From UBA12545 sp051024685 (lineage in GTDB: Bacteria > Bacillota > DSM-521 > Neomoorellales > Neomoorellaceae), in contig JAZHPA010000003.1 in assembly GCA_051024685.1 (NCBI GenBank), positions 59,215 through 123,214 of the forward strand: a stretch of 64,000 nt of DNA, written 5' to 3'. Below the pieces are notes generated by a model that saw only the letters and a program-made list of their open reading frames with translations, was not told the DNA's origin and did not search any database. Within the stretch, counting starts at the first letter, position 1; every line of letters starts with the position of its first letter. Positions 8,445-15,560 of this stretch are shown one piece after another. The translations under genes and the position numbers were made by a program.

Positions 8445-8727
8445 ATCCGCTCTCTGACGTATCCCCAGTTTTGATCCCAGGCCGGCTTGGCTTTCGCTCG
8501 CTTATGGCTTCCCTCGCGGGCCAAACTAGCGCTTGGCTCAAGGCTCCGGCAGGCTTCCCGGCAAATTCGACCTCCTGTCTCAGTTGCCAGCCTCGGCCAT
8601 CCATGGCCTCGGGCCTGCCTCCGCCTTTCGCCTCGCTAAGTTTGGCTACCGCTCAGGTTTAGTCGCTCGCTTCCAAGCCTAAACAGGCCTGCCCTGCAAA
8701 AAGTGGGGATAACTTCAGATCCGCTCT
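8445..8727 (+). repeat. MITE copy 1 (element 8454-8718) with 9-bp target duplications
   Basis: A 265-bp non-coding element with inverted ends (CTGACGTATCCCC at the left; its right end reads outward as CTGAAGTTATCCCC). It is flanked by perfect direct repeats ATCCGCTCT at 8445-8453 and 8719-8727. Copies at 48437-48701 and 57602-57866 have exactly the same length. The ends resemble the IS10 end CTGAGAGATCCCC, and IS10-type elements of the IS4 family duplicate 9 bp. No coding capacity is seen. It fills the gap between rnhB and nuoA, about 30 bp upstream of the nuoA ribosome site. Confidence 0.9.
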
Positions 8728-8777
8728 ATCTTGACATGTCTATCTATTCGCCAACGGCAGCCTGATTCCTGCCTCCC

Positions 8778-9380
8778 TTATGCTCCTTTTAGCCTAAAGC
8801 TTTGGCGGTGAATGGGACTTGGACCATACGCGGCCAGGGCCGCCCGGTGCTCACGCGTAGGATAGCCTTTATGCCGGCCAAATCCGTAGCCAGGAAAAAC
8901 TTTGTCATAATCTTCCATAAGCTTGTCCCGCGCCACCTTCGCTAGGATGGCCGCGGCAGCTATGGAAGCACTTAAGGTATCCCCCGCGATCAGGGGGGTC
9001 TGGGGAATTTTAATGCCCGGCAAGTAAAAAGCGTCCACCAAAATATGCTCCGGCGTAAGGGCCAGGCCAGCCACCGCCCGCTGCATGGCCAGGCGCGAAG
9101 CCACGGCAATATTCAGACAATCGATTTCCAGCACCGAAGCCCAACCCACGGCCCAGGCCAGACTCCTTTCCTTGATTTCCGCCGCCAGCCTTTCCCGCTG
9201 GAGGGGCGAAAGTTTCTTGGAATCAGCCAGCCCCGCTAAATATAACCCGGGGGGCAAAATCACGGCACCCGCTGCCACCGGCCCTGCCAGGGGGCCTCGT
9301 CCCACTTCATCCACCCCGGCTAAGTAACGGATACCCCGCGCAGCCAATTGCCGCTCCAGGATATACAATTCCTCGGCCAT
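8778..9380 (-). CDS. rnhB: Ribonuclease HII
   Basis: Endonuclease that cuts the RNA strand of RNA-DNA hybrids and removes misincorporated ribonucleotides. The catalytic DEVGRGPLAG block near the N-terminus, the DSKKLS motif, the aspartate in HILVDAF and the late aspartate in KVARDKLM are all present. The frame extends to a GTG at 9392 that directly follows the response-regulator stop, but the ATG at 9380 has the better-spaced AGGTGG site; the difference is four residues. About 200 residues is normal. It is the distal gene of the ylxM-ffh-rpsP block, as in many Firmicutes. Confidence 0.96.
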   Translation of the reverse strand: MAEELYILERQLAARGIRYLAGVDEVGRGPLAGPVAAGAVILPPGLYLAGLADSKKLSPLQRERLAAEIKERSLAWAVGWASVLEIDCLNIAVASRLAMQRAVAGLALTPEHILVDAFYLPGIKIPQTPLIAGDTLSASIAAAAILAKVARDKLMEDYDKVFPGYGFGRHKGYPTREHRAALAAYGPSPIHRQSFRLKGA

Positions 9381-9392
9381 ACCCTTGCCCAC

Positions 9393-10061
9393 CTATTTTA
9401 GCTTAGCATCCGTCAATCCGTGCTTCAAGGCGTAAACTGCGGCCTGCGTGCGATCCTGGACGCCTATCTTGCGAAATATCCGCGTTAAATGGTTCTTAAC
9501 GGTTTTCTCGCTAATGAACAAGCGGCTGGCGATCTGCCGGTTGGAAGCTCCCCGGCCTACGAAAGCCAGGATCTCCTTTTCACGCGGCGTGAGAGGTACC
9601 TCCCCCCCAGCCTGTTTCTCCGCGCCGGCTTCCTCCAAGAAGCGCAGCACTTTCTTGGTAATACCCGGGTGAATGACCTGGATGCCTTCCGCCACTTGCA
9701 GAACAGCATTCAAGAGACCCTCGGCGCTTACATCCTTAAGAATATAACCGGATACGCCCGCCTTTAACAATTCCACGATATACTCTTCGTGGTCGTGGAT
9801 GGTGAGGGCGATTACAGCCGCCTGGGGCACCTCCCGGCGGATTATTTTGGTGGCTTCAATACCGTTTAAAACAGGTAGGTTTATGTCCATCAAAACAACC
9901 CGTGGGCGCAGGACCCGGGCCAACTCCACAGCCTTCTGCCCGTCTTCCGCCTCCCCTACCACAGCCAGGCGAGGGTCCAAGGACATGATTTTACGTATTC
10001 CCTCGCGCACCAGAGGATGATCGTCGGCAATGAGAACCGTAATCTTGTGGTCGTGCTCCAC
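9393..10061 (-). CDS. NarL/FixJ-family response regulator
   Basis: Two-component response regulator with an N-terminal receiver domain (acidic pair in VLIADDHPLVREG, phosphoacceptor aspartate in VVLMDINLP, lysine in YILKDVS) and a C-terminal LuxR-type helix-turn-helix (LTPREKEILAFVGRGASNRQ onward, ending in the SEKTVKNHL recognition helix). The GTG at 10061 is preferred over the GTG at 10082 because GGAGG lies ten bases upstream, giving 222 residues. No histidine kinase is encoded nearby, so the partner and target genes are unknown. It sits between ylqF and rnhB, an uncommon place for a regulator. Confidence 0.92.
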   Translation of the reverse strand: MEHDHKITVLIADDHPLVREGIRKIMSLDPRLAVVGEAEDGQKAVELARVLRPRVVLMDINLPVLNGIEATKIIRREVPQAAVIALTIHDHEEYIVELLKAGVSGYILKDVSAEGLLNAVLQVAEGIQVIHPGITKKVLRFLEEAGAEKQAGGEVPLTPREKEILAFVGRGASNRQIASRLFISEKTVKNHLTRIFRKIGVQDRTQAAVYALKHGLTDAKLK

Positions 10062-10101
10062 TTCTCCATCCCCTCCACCCACAAAAAGCCTCTTTCTCCA
10101 G

Positions 10102-10938
10102 CTAGCTTTGAGCTCCCATTACCCCACTTCGGCCCGGCCACTCCAGAGTCGCCCTTCCCAGGTCACCCCGCCGAAATTCGTGGATGAAACAAAGGGCAGC
10201 CCTTTCCTGGTCCACTCCCCCTCCCGGTAGCAAAAAACCTCGCTGCCGCCCTATTACCTCCAGAGCCACTTCCAGGGGTTCGTTTCCTTCTAGGCCGTAC
10301 GCGGCGCAGAGAAGGGAAAGTTTATGTTCCCGCAATGCCCTGAGCAATTTCCCCGCTACCTCTTCCGGGCGGACTGCGCCTGCCGGGAGGCAACCCAAGG
10401 CGGTCAAAAGCGCCGCGGTTCTGGCATCCCGCCGCGGTAGGACGAAAATTCCTGGCGTATCCAGCAGTTCCCACCCTCCTCCCTGGCGGACCCACTGGGG
10501 ACCTCGCGTTATACCCGGACGGTCGCCGGTGCGAGTTGCTGCCCTGCCCACCAAACGGTTGATCAGGGAGGATTTGCCCACGTTGGGTATCCCCACTATC
10601 ATGACCCTTAAAGGCCCCCGCCTCCCCCGCCGACTCAACCTTTCTCCTTTCCTTCGGGCCAGTTCCTTCAGCAGGGAACGCAATCTTGATATTCCCTCAC
10701 CCGCCTGGGAATTGACGGCTACGGCCGGAATTCCCTGTTCTTTATAGTACTCCAGCCACTCCCGGGTAGCCAGGGGAAGGGCCAGGTCCGCCTTGTTCAA
10801 AACCAGGATGAGGTCCTTTCCGCCTAAAAACCGCTCAATACCTTGGCACCTGCTCGAAGCAGGCAGGCGAGCTTCTACAACCTCCACCACTACATCCACC
10901 AATTTTAAATAGGGCTGCAGGTTAAGGAGAAGGTTCAC
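10102..10938 (-). CDS. ylqF: Ribosome biogenesis GTPase YlqF/RbgA
   Basis: Circularly permuted GTPase needed for late assembly of the 50S subunit. The permuted order is visible: G4 motif LNKADL first, then the P-loop GIPNVGKSSLINRL, then G3 in LLDTPGI. The C-terminal RNA-binding helical region follows. The family normally starts with a W-FPGHM segment; here the protein begins MNLLLNLQPYLKLVDVV, and an in-frame TGA lies only 12 bases upstream of the GTG start, so that segment is missing. Neighbours rnhB and lepB/rplS are the usual ones. Confidence 0.93.
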   Translation of the reverse strand: MNLLLNLQPYLKLVDVVVEVVEARLPASSRCQGIERFLGGKDLILVLNKADLALPLATREWLEYYKEQGIPAVAVNSQAGEGISRLRSLLKELARRKGERLSRRGRRGPLRVMIVGIPNVGKSSLINRLVGRAATRTGDRPGITRGPQWVRQGGGWELLDTPGIFVLPRRDARTAALLTALGCLPAGAVRPEEVAGKLLRALREHKLSLLCAAYGLEGNEPLEVALEVIGRQRGFLLPGGGVDQERAALCFIHEFRRGDLGRATLEWPGRSGVMGAQS

Positions 10939-10950
10939 GGCCTCACCTGC

Positions 10951-11487
10951 TCACCTTATCAGGCCTAACCGGTTCAAAGGCCAATAAATGAATGCGGCCT
11001 TACCTATGACAAATCTGCGTTCCAAGGGCCCCCAAACGCGGCTGTCTGAACTGATATTTCGGTTATCACCCATCACGAAATAACTGTTAGGCGGGATTTT
11101 AATAGGTCCAAAATCGCTGTGGACGACCCCGGGAGGTAGATAACTCTCTGCCAGGGGCTGACCGTTAACATAGATTTTGTTATCATGAGCCTCCACAGTG
11201 TCACCGCCCACGGCAATAACCCTCTTAATATAGTCCCGGTTAGGCTCCAAGGGATAATGAAAAACCACCACGTCACCCCGCTGGGGTTCGCTAAAACGGT
11301 AGACCAGGCGGTTGACCAGTATGCGGTCCCCGGGGTAGAGGGTGGGCTCCATGGAGCGGGAAGGGATCCAGAAGGGAGTGATTAAAAAGGACCTGATTAT
11401 CAAAGCCAGTACCGCTGCCATTACCAGAGCTTGCAACAACTCGGTAAGGAAGGACCCCTTCTTTGCCTCTTTTTCGGGAACATACAT
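10951..11487 (-). CDS. lepB: Signal peptidase I
   Basis: Membrane-bound serine protease that removes signal peptides from exported proteins. From the ATG at 11487 the protein has 178 residues: a short cytoplasmic head, one transmembrane helix (about 17-35), then the catalytic serine in IPSRSMEPTL (Ser45) and the general-base lysine in YIKRVIAVGGD (Lys88). The C-terminal MGDNRNISSDSR box is intact. The frame is open to 11622, but that extension overlaps rplS and is not membrane-like; a GGGAGG site precedes 11487. A terminator-like hairpin separates it from rplS. Confidence 0.95.
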   Translation of the reverse strand: MYVPEKEAKKGSFLTELLQALVMAAVLALIIRSFLITPFWIPSRSMEPTLYPGDRILVNRLVYRFSEPQRGDVVVFHYPLEPNRDYIKRVIAVGGDTVEAHDNKIYVNGQPLAESYLPPGVVHSDFGPIKIPPNSYFVMGDNRNISSDSRVWGPLERRFVIGKAAFIYWPLNRLGLIR

Positions 11488-11513
11488 AGCCCAGTTTAGC
11501 CTCCCTAAAGTCA

Positions 11514-11546
11514 AACAAGGGGCTGTTTCTCGACCAACCCCTTGTT
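11514..11546 (-). terminator. Hairpin between rplS and lepB
   Basis: A 9-bp perfect stem (AACAAGGGG paired with CCCCTTGTT) with a 15-base loop, followed on the minus strand by a broken T-run (TGACTTT). It lies just after the rplS stop, so it could end or reduce transcription of the rpsP-rplS ribosomal segment before lepB. The poor T-run makes it a weak or partial terminator. Confidence 0.5.
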
Positions 11547-11554
11547 GTTCGCCT

Positions 11555-11899
11555 CTACTGCCTCTCATCCCGGATGCGGGCTGCCTTACCCACACGCTCC
11601 CGCAGGTAGTACAGCTTGGCACGCCTCACATCGCCCCTGCGAACCACTTCAATGCGTTCGATGCGGGGGGAATGCAAGAGGAAAATTCTCTCTACTGCAA
11701 CGCCGTAGGAAACACGCCGCACAGTGAAGGTTTCCTGGGATCCTTTCCCCCTCCGGCTGATGACCACACCTTCAAAAACCTGGATACGTTCGCGGTTACC
11801 CTCAATGACTTTGAGGTGGACCCGAACTGTATCACCAGGTTTGAAGGAGGGAATGTCCTGCCGCATCTGCTCCTTTTCCAGGGTGTCCATTATGTTCAC
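11555..11899 (-). CDS. rplS: 50S ribosomal protein L19
   Basis: Ribosomal protein of the 30S-50S interface, 114 residues, the normal size. The signature region RVSYGVAVERIFLLHSPRI and the C-terminal VRRAKLYYLRERVGKAARI are intact. It begins MNIMDTLEKEQMR, and the PSFKPGDTVRVHLKV block follows. It comes after trmD in the conserved rpsP-khpA-rimM-trmD-rplS order. Confidence 0.98.
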   Translation of the reverse strand: MNIMDTLEKEQMRQDIPSFKPGDTVRVHLKVIEGNRERIQVFEGVVISRRGKGSQETFTVRRVSYGVAVERIFLLHSPRIERIEVVRRGDVRRAKLYYLRERVGKAARIRDERQ

Positions 11900-11936
11900 G
11901 GGCTACCCCCCTTTCCTGCTGGTGAACCGAGTGATA

Positions 11937-12686
11937 TTATACCATCTTTCCCTTTTCCTTCACAATTTCGTCCAACAAGCGCCGGTCTTCTTCGGTTAAG
12001 GGTGCTTTTTCAAGGAGATCGGGCCTCCTGAGCAGCGTCCGCTCGAGGGCCCTCTTCCGGCGCCAGATCCTTATTTTCTCATGGTCCCCCGATAAGAGAA
12101 CCTCCGGCACTTCTAGACCGCGAAAAGAGCGGGGCCTGGTGTATTGGGGGTATTCCAAAATGCCCCAGGTGAAGGAGTCTTCCCAAGGGCCTTCTTCCGC
12201 ACCAACCGCTCCCGGCAAAAGCCTGGCGACGGCGTCGATTAGAACCATGGCCGGCAGCTCTCCTCCGGTTAAAATGTAGTCGCCGATGGAAACTTCCCGG
12301 GTAACCAAATGGGTGCGTATTCTTTCATCCACACCTTCGTAATGTCCGCAGAGGAGCACTAACCAGTCCTCCCGCGATAGTTCCACGGCCAGGGCCTGGT
12401 CGAAAACCTCTCCCTGGGGGGAGAGGAGAATGATGGGAGGACGCCGACCGGCCGCCCCTTCCAACAAAAACTCCACCGCCCGAAAAACCGGCTCAGGCTT
12501 TAGGATCATACCCGGACCGCCGCCGTAGGGATAATCATCTACCCTGCGGTGTTTATCCTGGGAAAAATCCCGGATGTCGACGAGGTTCACCTGCAACAAC
12601 CCTTTTTCCCGGGCCCTCTTTATAATGCTCGCATCAAGGGGTCCGTTAAACATACCGGGGAAAAGGGTTAGGACGTCAATTCGCAC
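11937..12686 (-). CDS. trmD: tRNA (guanine-N1)-methyltransferase TrmD
   Basis: SPOUT-class methyltransferase that makes m1G37 in tRNAs and prevents +1 frameshifting. The trefoil-knot cofactor site is visible in LLCGHYEGVDERI and in the SIGDYILTGGELPAMVLIDA segment. The catalytic aspartate region near EEGPWEDSFTWGILEYPQYT is intact. It has 249 residues, begins MRIDVLTLFP, and lies 14 bases after rimM, in the usual operon order. Confidence 0.98.
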   Translation of the reverse strand: MRIDVLTLFPGMFNGPLDASIIKRAREKGLLQVNLVDIRDFSQDKHRRVDDYPYGGGPGMILKPEPVFRAVEFLLEGAAGRRPPIILLSPQGEVFDQALAVELSREDWLVLLCGHYEGVDERIRTHLVTREVSIGDYILTGGELPAMVLIDAVARLLPGAVGAEEGPWEDSFTWGILEYPQYTRPRSFRGLEVPEVLLSGDHEKIRIWRRKRALERTLLRRPDLLEKAPLTEEDRRLLDEIVKEKGKMV

Positions 12687-12700
12687 CCCTTTAGCTCCCC

Positions 12701-13219
12701 CTAATCCAGCAGGCCGGGTATGAGCTTCACTCTAATTATCTTTTGCCCCACGTCTATCTCCCGCACCACTTCTTTGAGGGCCGGGATCAGGATCTCTTTT
12801 CCCTCCGGGGTAACTACAATAAATACATCATTGGCCCCTGTCTGCTGTACTTCCCGGAGTTCCCCCAGCAACTCACCCTCCTCCGTATACACCCGGCACC
12901 CTATCAGTTGAAAAATGTAGTAACGGCCCGGGGGTAAGGGCTCCACTTCCCAGGGTTCCACTTCCAGTATGGCCCCGCGCAGTTTTTCGGCTGCCGTAAG
13001 GTCCTGTATTTCGGCAAACTGGACGATCACACTTTTTCCCTGCCGTCTGGAACGGGCAACAGTCAGGCAAGCACCGCCTTGAGCATGGAGGAAAAGCCTG
13101 GTACCCGGCCGAAAGCGCTCCGGAAAATCCGTCCAGGGCCAGACCTTTACTTCCCCCCGGTGGCCGTGGGTGGAAACCACTTTGCCTACCGCTATGCGCT
13201 TTTCTTCCTTTTCTTCCAT
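12701..13219 (-). CDS. rimM: 16S rRNA processing protein RimM
   Basis: Maturation factor for the head of the 30S subunit that binds ribosomal protein S19. It has 172 residues in the standard two-domain layout: an N-terminal RimM domain starting VGKVVSTHGHRGEVKVWPWTD, and a C-terminal PRC-barrel domain including GRYYIFQLIGCRVYTEEGE and GKEILIPALKEVVREIDV. It starts five bases after khpA and precedes trmD, as is usual. Confidence 0.96.
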   Translation of the reverse strand: MEEKEEKRIAVGKVVSTHGHRGEVKVWPWTDFPERFRPGTRLFLHAQGGACLTVARSRRQGKSVIVQFAEIQDLTAAEKLRGAILEVEPWEVEPLPPGRYYIFQLIGCRVYTEEGELLGELREVQQTGANDVFIVVTPEGKEILIPALKEVVREIDVGQKIIRVKLIPGLLD

Positions 13220-13224
13220 GGGGG

Positions 13225-13452
13225 CTAAATAATCTCCACCACCACGCGCTTACCTTCGCGGGCAGCCGCCGCTTTAACCACGGTCCGAATAGCCCGGGCA
13301 ATGCGGCCCTGCTTGCCGATCACCTTCCCCATATCAGCCGGCGCTACCCTTAGCTCCAGGATGACGGACTTCTCTCCTTCAATCTGGGTGACGCTCACCT
13401 GGTCGGGATGATCCACCAAAGCTTTAGCCAGGGTTTCTACCAGCTCCTTCAC
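13225..13452 (-). CDS. khpA: KH-domain RNA-binding protein KhpA (YlqC)
   Basis: Small RNA-binding protein of a single KH domain (75 residues). The KH signature GKVIGKQGRIARAIRTVVKA contains the GxxG loop that contacts RNA. In other Firmicutes KhpA pairs with KhpB (Jag) and affects cell division and small-RNA function. It sits between rpsP and rimM, its conserved location. Confidence 0.95.
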   Translation of the reverse strand: MKELVETLAKALVDHPDQVSVTQIEGEKSVILELRVAPADMGKVIGKQGRIARAIRTVVKAAAAREGKRVVVEII

Positions 13453-13474
13453 GGTTGCACTACCCCCTTAATGG

Positions 13475-13747
13475 CTACTTGGCTTCTTTAGCAGCCATGA
13501 ATTTCTGCCAAACCCCTGCCTTTTTCAGGAGCGCCCGGGCTGTTTCGGAAGGTTGAGCCCCGACGTTCAACCACCGCAAGGCCTTTTCCTCGTCGATGGA
13601 TATTTCCTCCGGCTGCCGCACGGGATTATAGTAACCCAACTCCTCAATAACCCGGCCATCCCGGGGAGAACGGGAATCAGCTACCACCAGGCGGTAAAAG
13701 GGAGCCTTCTTGGCGCCCATTCTTTTAAGCCTTATGCGTGTTGCCAA
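13475..13747 (-). CDS. rpsP: 30S ribosomal protein S16
   Basis: Small-subunit ribosomal protein, 90 residues. The frame is open to 13792, but the first 15 codons are unlike the family. The TTG at 13747 is the start: AAGGAGG lies close upstream and the product then begins xATRIRLKRMGAKKAPFYRL, the classic S16 N-terminus. The IEELGYYNPVRQP block follows. It heads the rpsP-khpA-rimM-trmD-rplS block after ffh. Confidence 0.97.
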   Translation of the reverse strand: MATRIRLKRMGAKKAPFYRLVVADSRSPRDGRVIEELGYYNPVRQPEEISIDEEKALRWLNVGAQPSETARALLKKAGVWQKFMAAKEAK

Positions 13748-13785
13748 TCTTCCTTTCACCTCCTTCCCAAGGTCTGTGGGAATAC

Positions 13786-15129
13786 CTACCACAGGGGAAA
13801 CTTTCTCTTAACCTTACCCTTCTTGCCGCCGGCCAGTTCGCCCAAATGCTGCATCAACTTCTGGGCTTCGCCGAACTGGCGCAGCAACCGGTTGACATCC
13901 TGAACCCTCGTACCGCTGCCGGCAGCTATGCGCCTTTTGCGGCTGGCGTTAATAATGCCGGGATTTCGCCGCTCCTCCGGAGTCATGGACTGGATGATAG
14001 CTTCCACATGCACAAGCTCCTTGGGATCCACCTGGAGGTCCTTCAACTGCTTCCACGGACCCATGCCGGGTAAAAGGCCCAGGAGTTCCTCCAGAGGGCC
14101 CATCTTCTTCATCTGTTTGAGCTGCTGCAAAAAATCCTCCAGAGTAAACTCCTGTTGCCGCAGCTTCCGCCGAAACTCCTGAGCCTCATCCTGGTTAATG
14201 GCGGCCTGGGCTTTTTCTATAATGGTGAGGACATCACCCATGCCTAGGATTCTGGAAGCTATGCGGTCGGGATGGAAGGCTTCCAGGGCATCGGTCTTCT
14301 CCCCTACCCCGATAAATTTAATAGGGCAGCCGCTGACGGCCCGGACGGACAACGCCGCACCGCCCCGGGTGTCACCATCCAGCTTGGTCAAGATAACCCC
14401 CGTCAGCCCCAGCTGCTGGTGAAAAGCCTCCGCCACCCGCACCGCGTCCTGCCCGGTCATGGCATCCAGCACCAACAGGATCTCGTCGGGCGCAACCGCT
14501 TCCTTCATGGCCCCCAGTTCGGCCATCATCTCCTCGTTGATATGCAGACGCCCTGCCGTATCTACAATAACCGGGTCGTGGCCCAAACGCCCAGCCTCCT
14601 CCAGGGCCAGGCGTACTATACGAACCGGGCTTTTCTCTTCCTCCGAGCTGAAAACAGGGAGCCTTAATTGCTCTCCTAGCACCTGAAGCTGTTTGATGGC
14701 CGCCGGGCGGTAAACGTCCGCAGCCACGAGGAGGGGGCGGCGGCCCTGCTTCTGGCAATAGTGGGCCAGCTTAGCCGCCGTGGTGGTCTTGCCCGCTCCC
14801 TGCAATCCTACCAGCATTATCACCGTGGGGGGATGGCCGGCCCACTTAATTTTAGTTTCCCCGCCGCCCATTAAGGCGGTTAATTCTTCATAAACTATCT
14901 TGACCACTTGCTGGCCCGGTGTCAGACTCTGCCAAACCTCCTGGCCCACGGCCCGCTCTTTGACCCTGGCCAGAAAATCCTTTACTACCTTGAAATTAAC
15001 ATCTGCTTCCAGCAGGGCAAGTCTTATTTCCCGCAGGGCCTCATTTACATCGGTTTCGGTGAGTTTACCTTTTCCTTTGAGTTTTTTTAAGGTGTTCTGC
15101 AGTTTCTCCGCTAACGAACTAAATAGCAT
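13786..15129 (-). CDS. ffh: Signal recognition particle protein Ffh
   Basis: GTPase of the signal recognition particle, which targets membrane proteins co-translationally. The N-domain is followed by the G-domain with P-loop GLQGAGKTTTAAKLA, the insertion-box DVYRPAA, G3 DTAGRL and G4 TKLDGD. The methionine-rich M-domain includes QLKQMKKMGPLEELLGLLPG, and the RNA-binding helix-turn-helix has SRKRRIAAGSG. The ATG at 15129 (with GGGGGT upstream) is preferred over 15159, giving 447 residues. It overlaps ylxM by 11 bases, so the two are co-translated. Confidence 0.97.
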   Translation of the reverse strand: MLFSSLAEKLQNTLKKLKGKGKLTETDVNEALREIRLALLEADVNFKVVKDFLARVKERAVGQEVWQSLTPGQQVVKIVYEELTALMGGGETKIKWAGHPPTVIMLVGLQGAGKTTTAAKLAHYCQKQGRRPLLVAADVYRPAAIKQLQVLGEQLRLPVFSSEEEKSPVRIVRLALEEAGRLGHDPVIVDTAGRLHINEEMMAELGAMKEAVAPDEILLVLDAMTGQDAVRVAEAFHQQLGLTGVILTKLDGDTRGGAALSVRAVSGCPIKFIGVGEKTDALEAFHPDRIASRILGMGDVLTIIEKAQAAINQDEAQEFRRKLRQQEFTLEDFLQQLKQMKKMGPLEELLGLLPGMGPWKQLKDLQVDPKELVHVEAIIQSMTPEERRNPGIINASRKRRIAAGSGTRVQDVNRLLRQFGEAQKLMQHLGELAGGKKGKVKRKFPLW

Positions 15130-15517
15130 CCTGTCGACCCCCTTGCCCTCTGCCGTCACCCGCAGGCCACTCCAGAAGCTGTTCCAGCTGTTCCAAGGCC
15201 TTATCGAACTCCTGCCAGCACCCGCTCCGCCTAAAGGCCAACAATTGGCGGGCCACTTCCTCCAGTTTTTCCCTTTCCCTCGAGTATCGCTCCAGGTACC
15301 CCAGCCGGGCTTCGTAATCCTCCAGGGCTTTCTCCGCCCGCTGCAGGCCGTCGTAGACGGCTTGGCGGCTCACCTGGCATAAAGCCGCAATCTCACCCAG
15401 AGAGAGATCGTGATGGTAATGTAGCTCCAGCCACTGGCGCTGCTTAGGTGTAAGCAGGGGGCCGTAAAAATCGTACAAACGGCCGATGCGCATCATGCGG
15501 TCCAAAGTGTTGGCCAT
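15119..15517 (-). CDS. ylxM: YlxM/UPF0122 helix-turn-helix protein
   Basis: DNA-binding-like protein encoded next to ffh in Firmicutes; in streptococci YlxM affects signal-recognition-particle function. It has 132 residues. The sigma-factor-like helix-turn-helix LSLGEIAALCQVSRQAVYDG is near the middle and is followed by a coiled-coil-prone RAEKALEDYEARL stretch. The ATG at 15517 lies only nine bases after the -10 box of a near-consensus promoter, so the message may be leaderless. A later ATG at 15496 is a possible alternative start. Confidence 0.93.
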   Translation of the reverse strand: MANTLDRMMRIGRLYDFYGPLLTPKQRQWLELHYHHDLSLGEIAALCQVSRQAVYDGLQRAEKALEDYEARLGYLERYSREREKLEEVARQLLAFRRSGCWQEFDKALEQLEQLLEWPAGDGRGQGGRQDAI

Positions 15518-15526
15518 CGGTTTAAG

Positions 15527-15555
15527 ATTATAACCCCTCTGGATCGGCCTGTCAA
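15527..15555 (-). promoter_or_regulatory. Near-consensus sigma-A promoter for the ylxM-ffh block
   Basis: On the minus strand TTGACA (15555-15550) and TATAAT (15532-15527) are separated by exactly 17 bases; both hexamers match the consensus. The -10 box ends nine bases before the ylxM ATG. The -35 box forms part of a 10-bp inverted repeat (15546-15575) that overlaps the mtaD stop codon, so end of mtaD transcription and start of ylxM transcription may share this DNA. Confidence 0.85.
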
Positions 15556-15560
15556 GGATT

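Noticed and set aside
8411..8662. Plus-strand frame across MITE copy 1, and the similar frame at 57502-57861
   Set aside because: The frames exist because the MITE is GC-rich; the same element elsewhere (copy 3) does not keep the frame, and no ribosome site or family match is seen.
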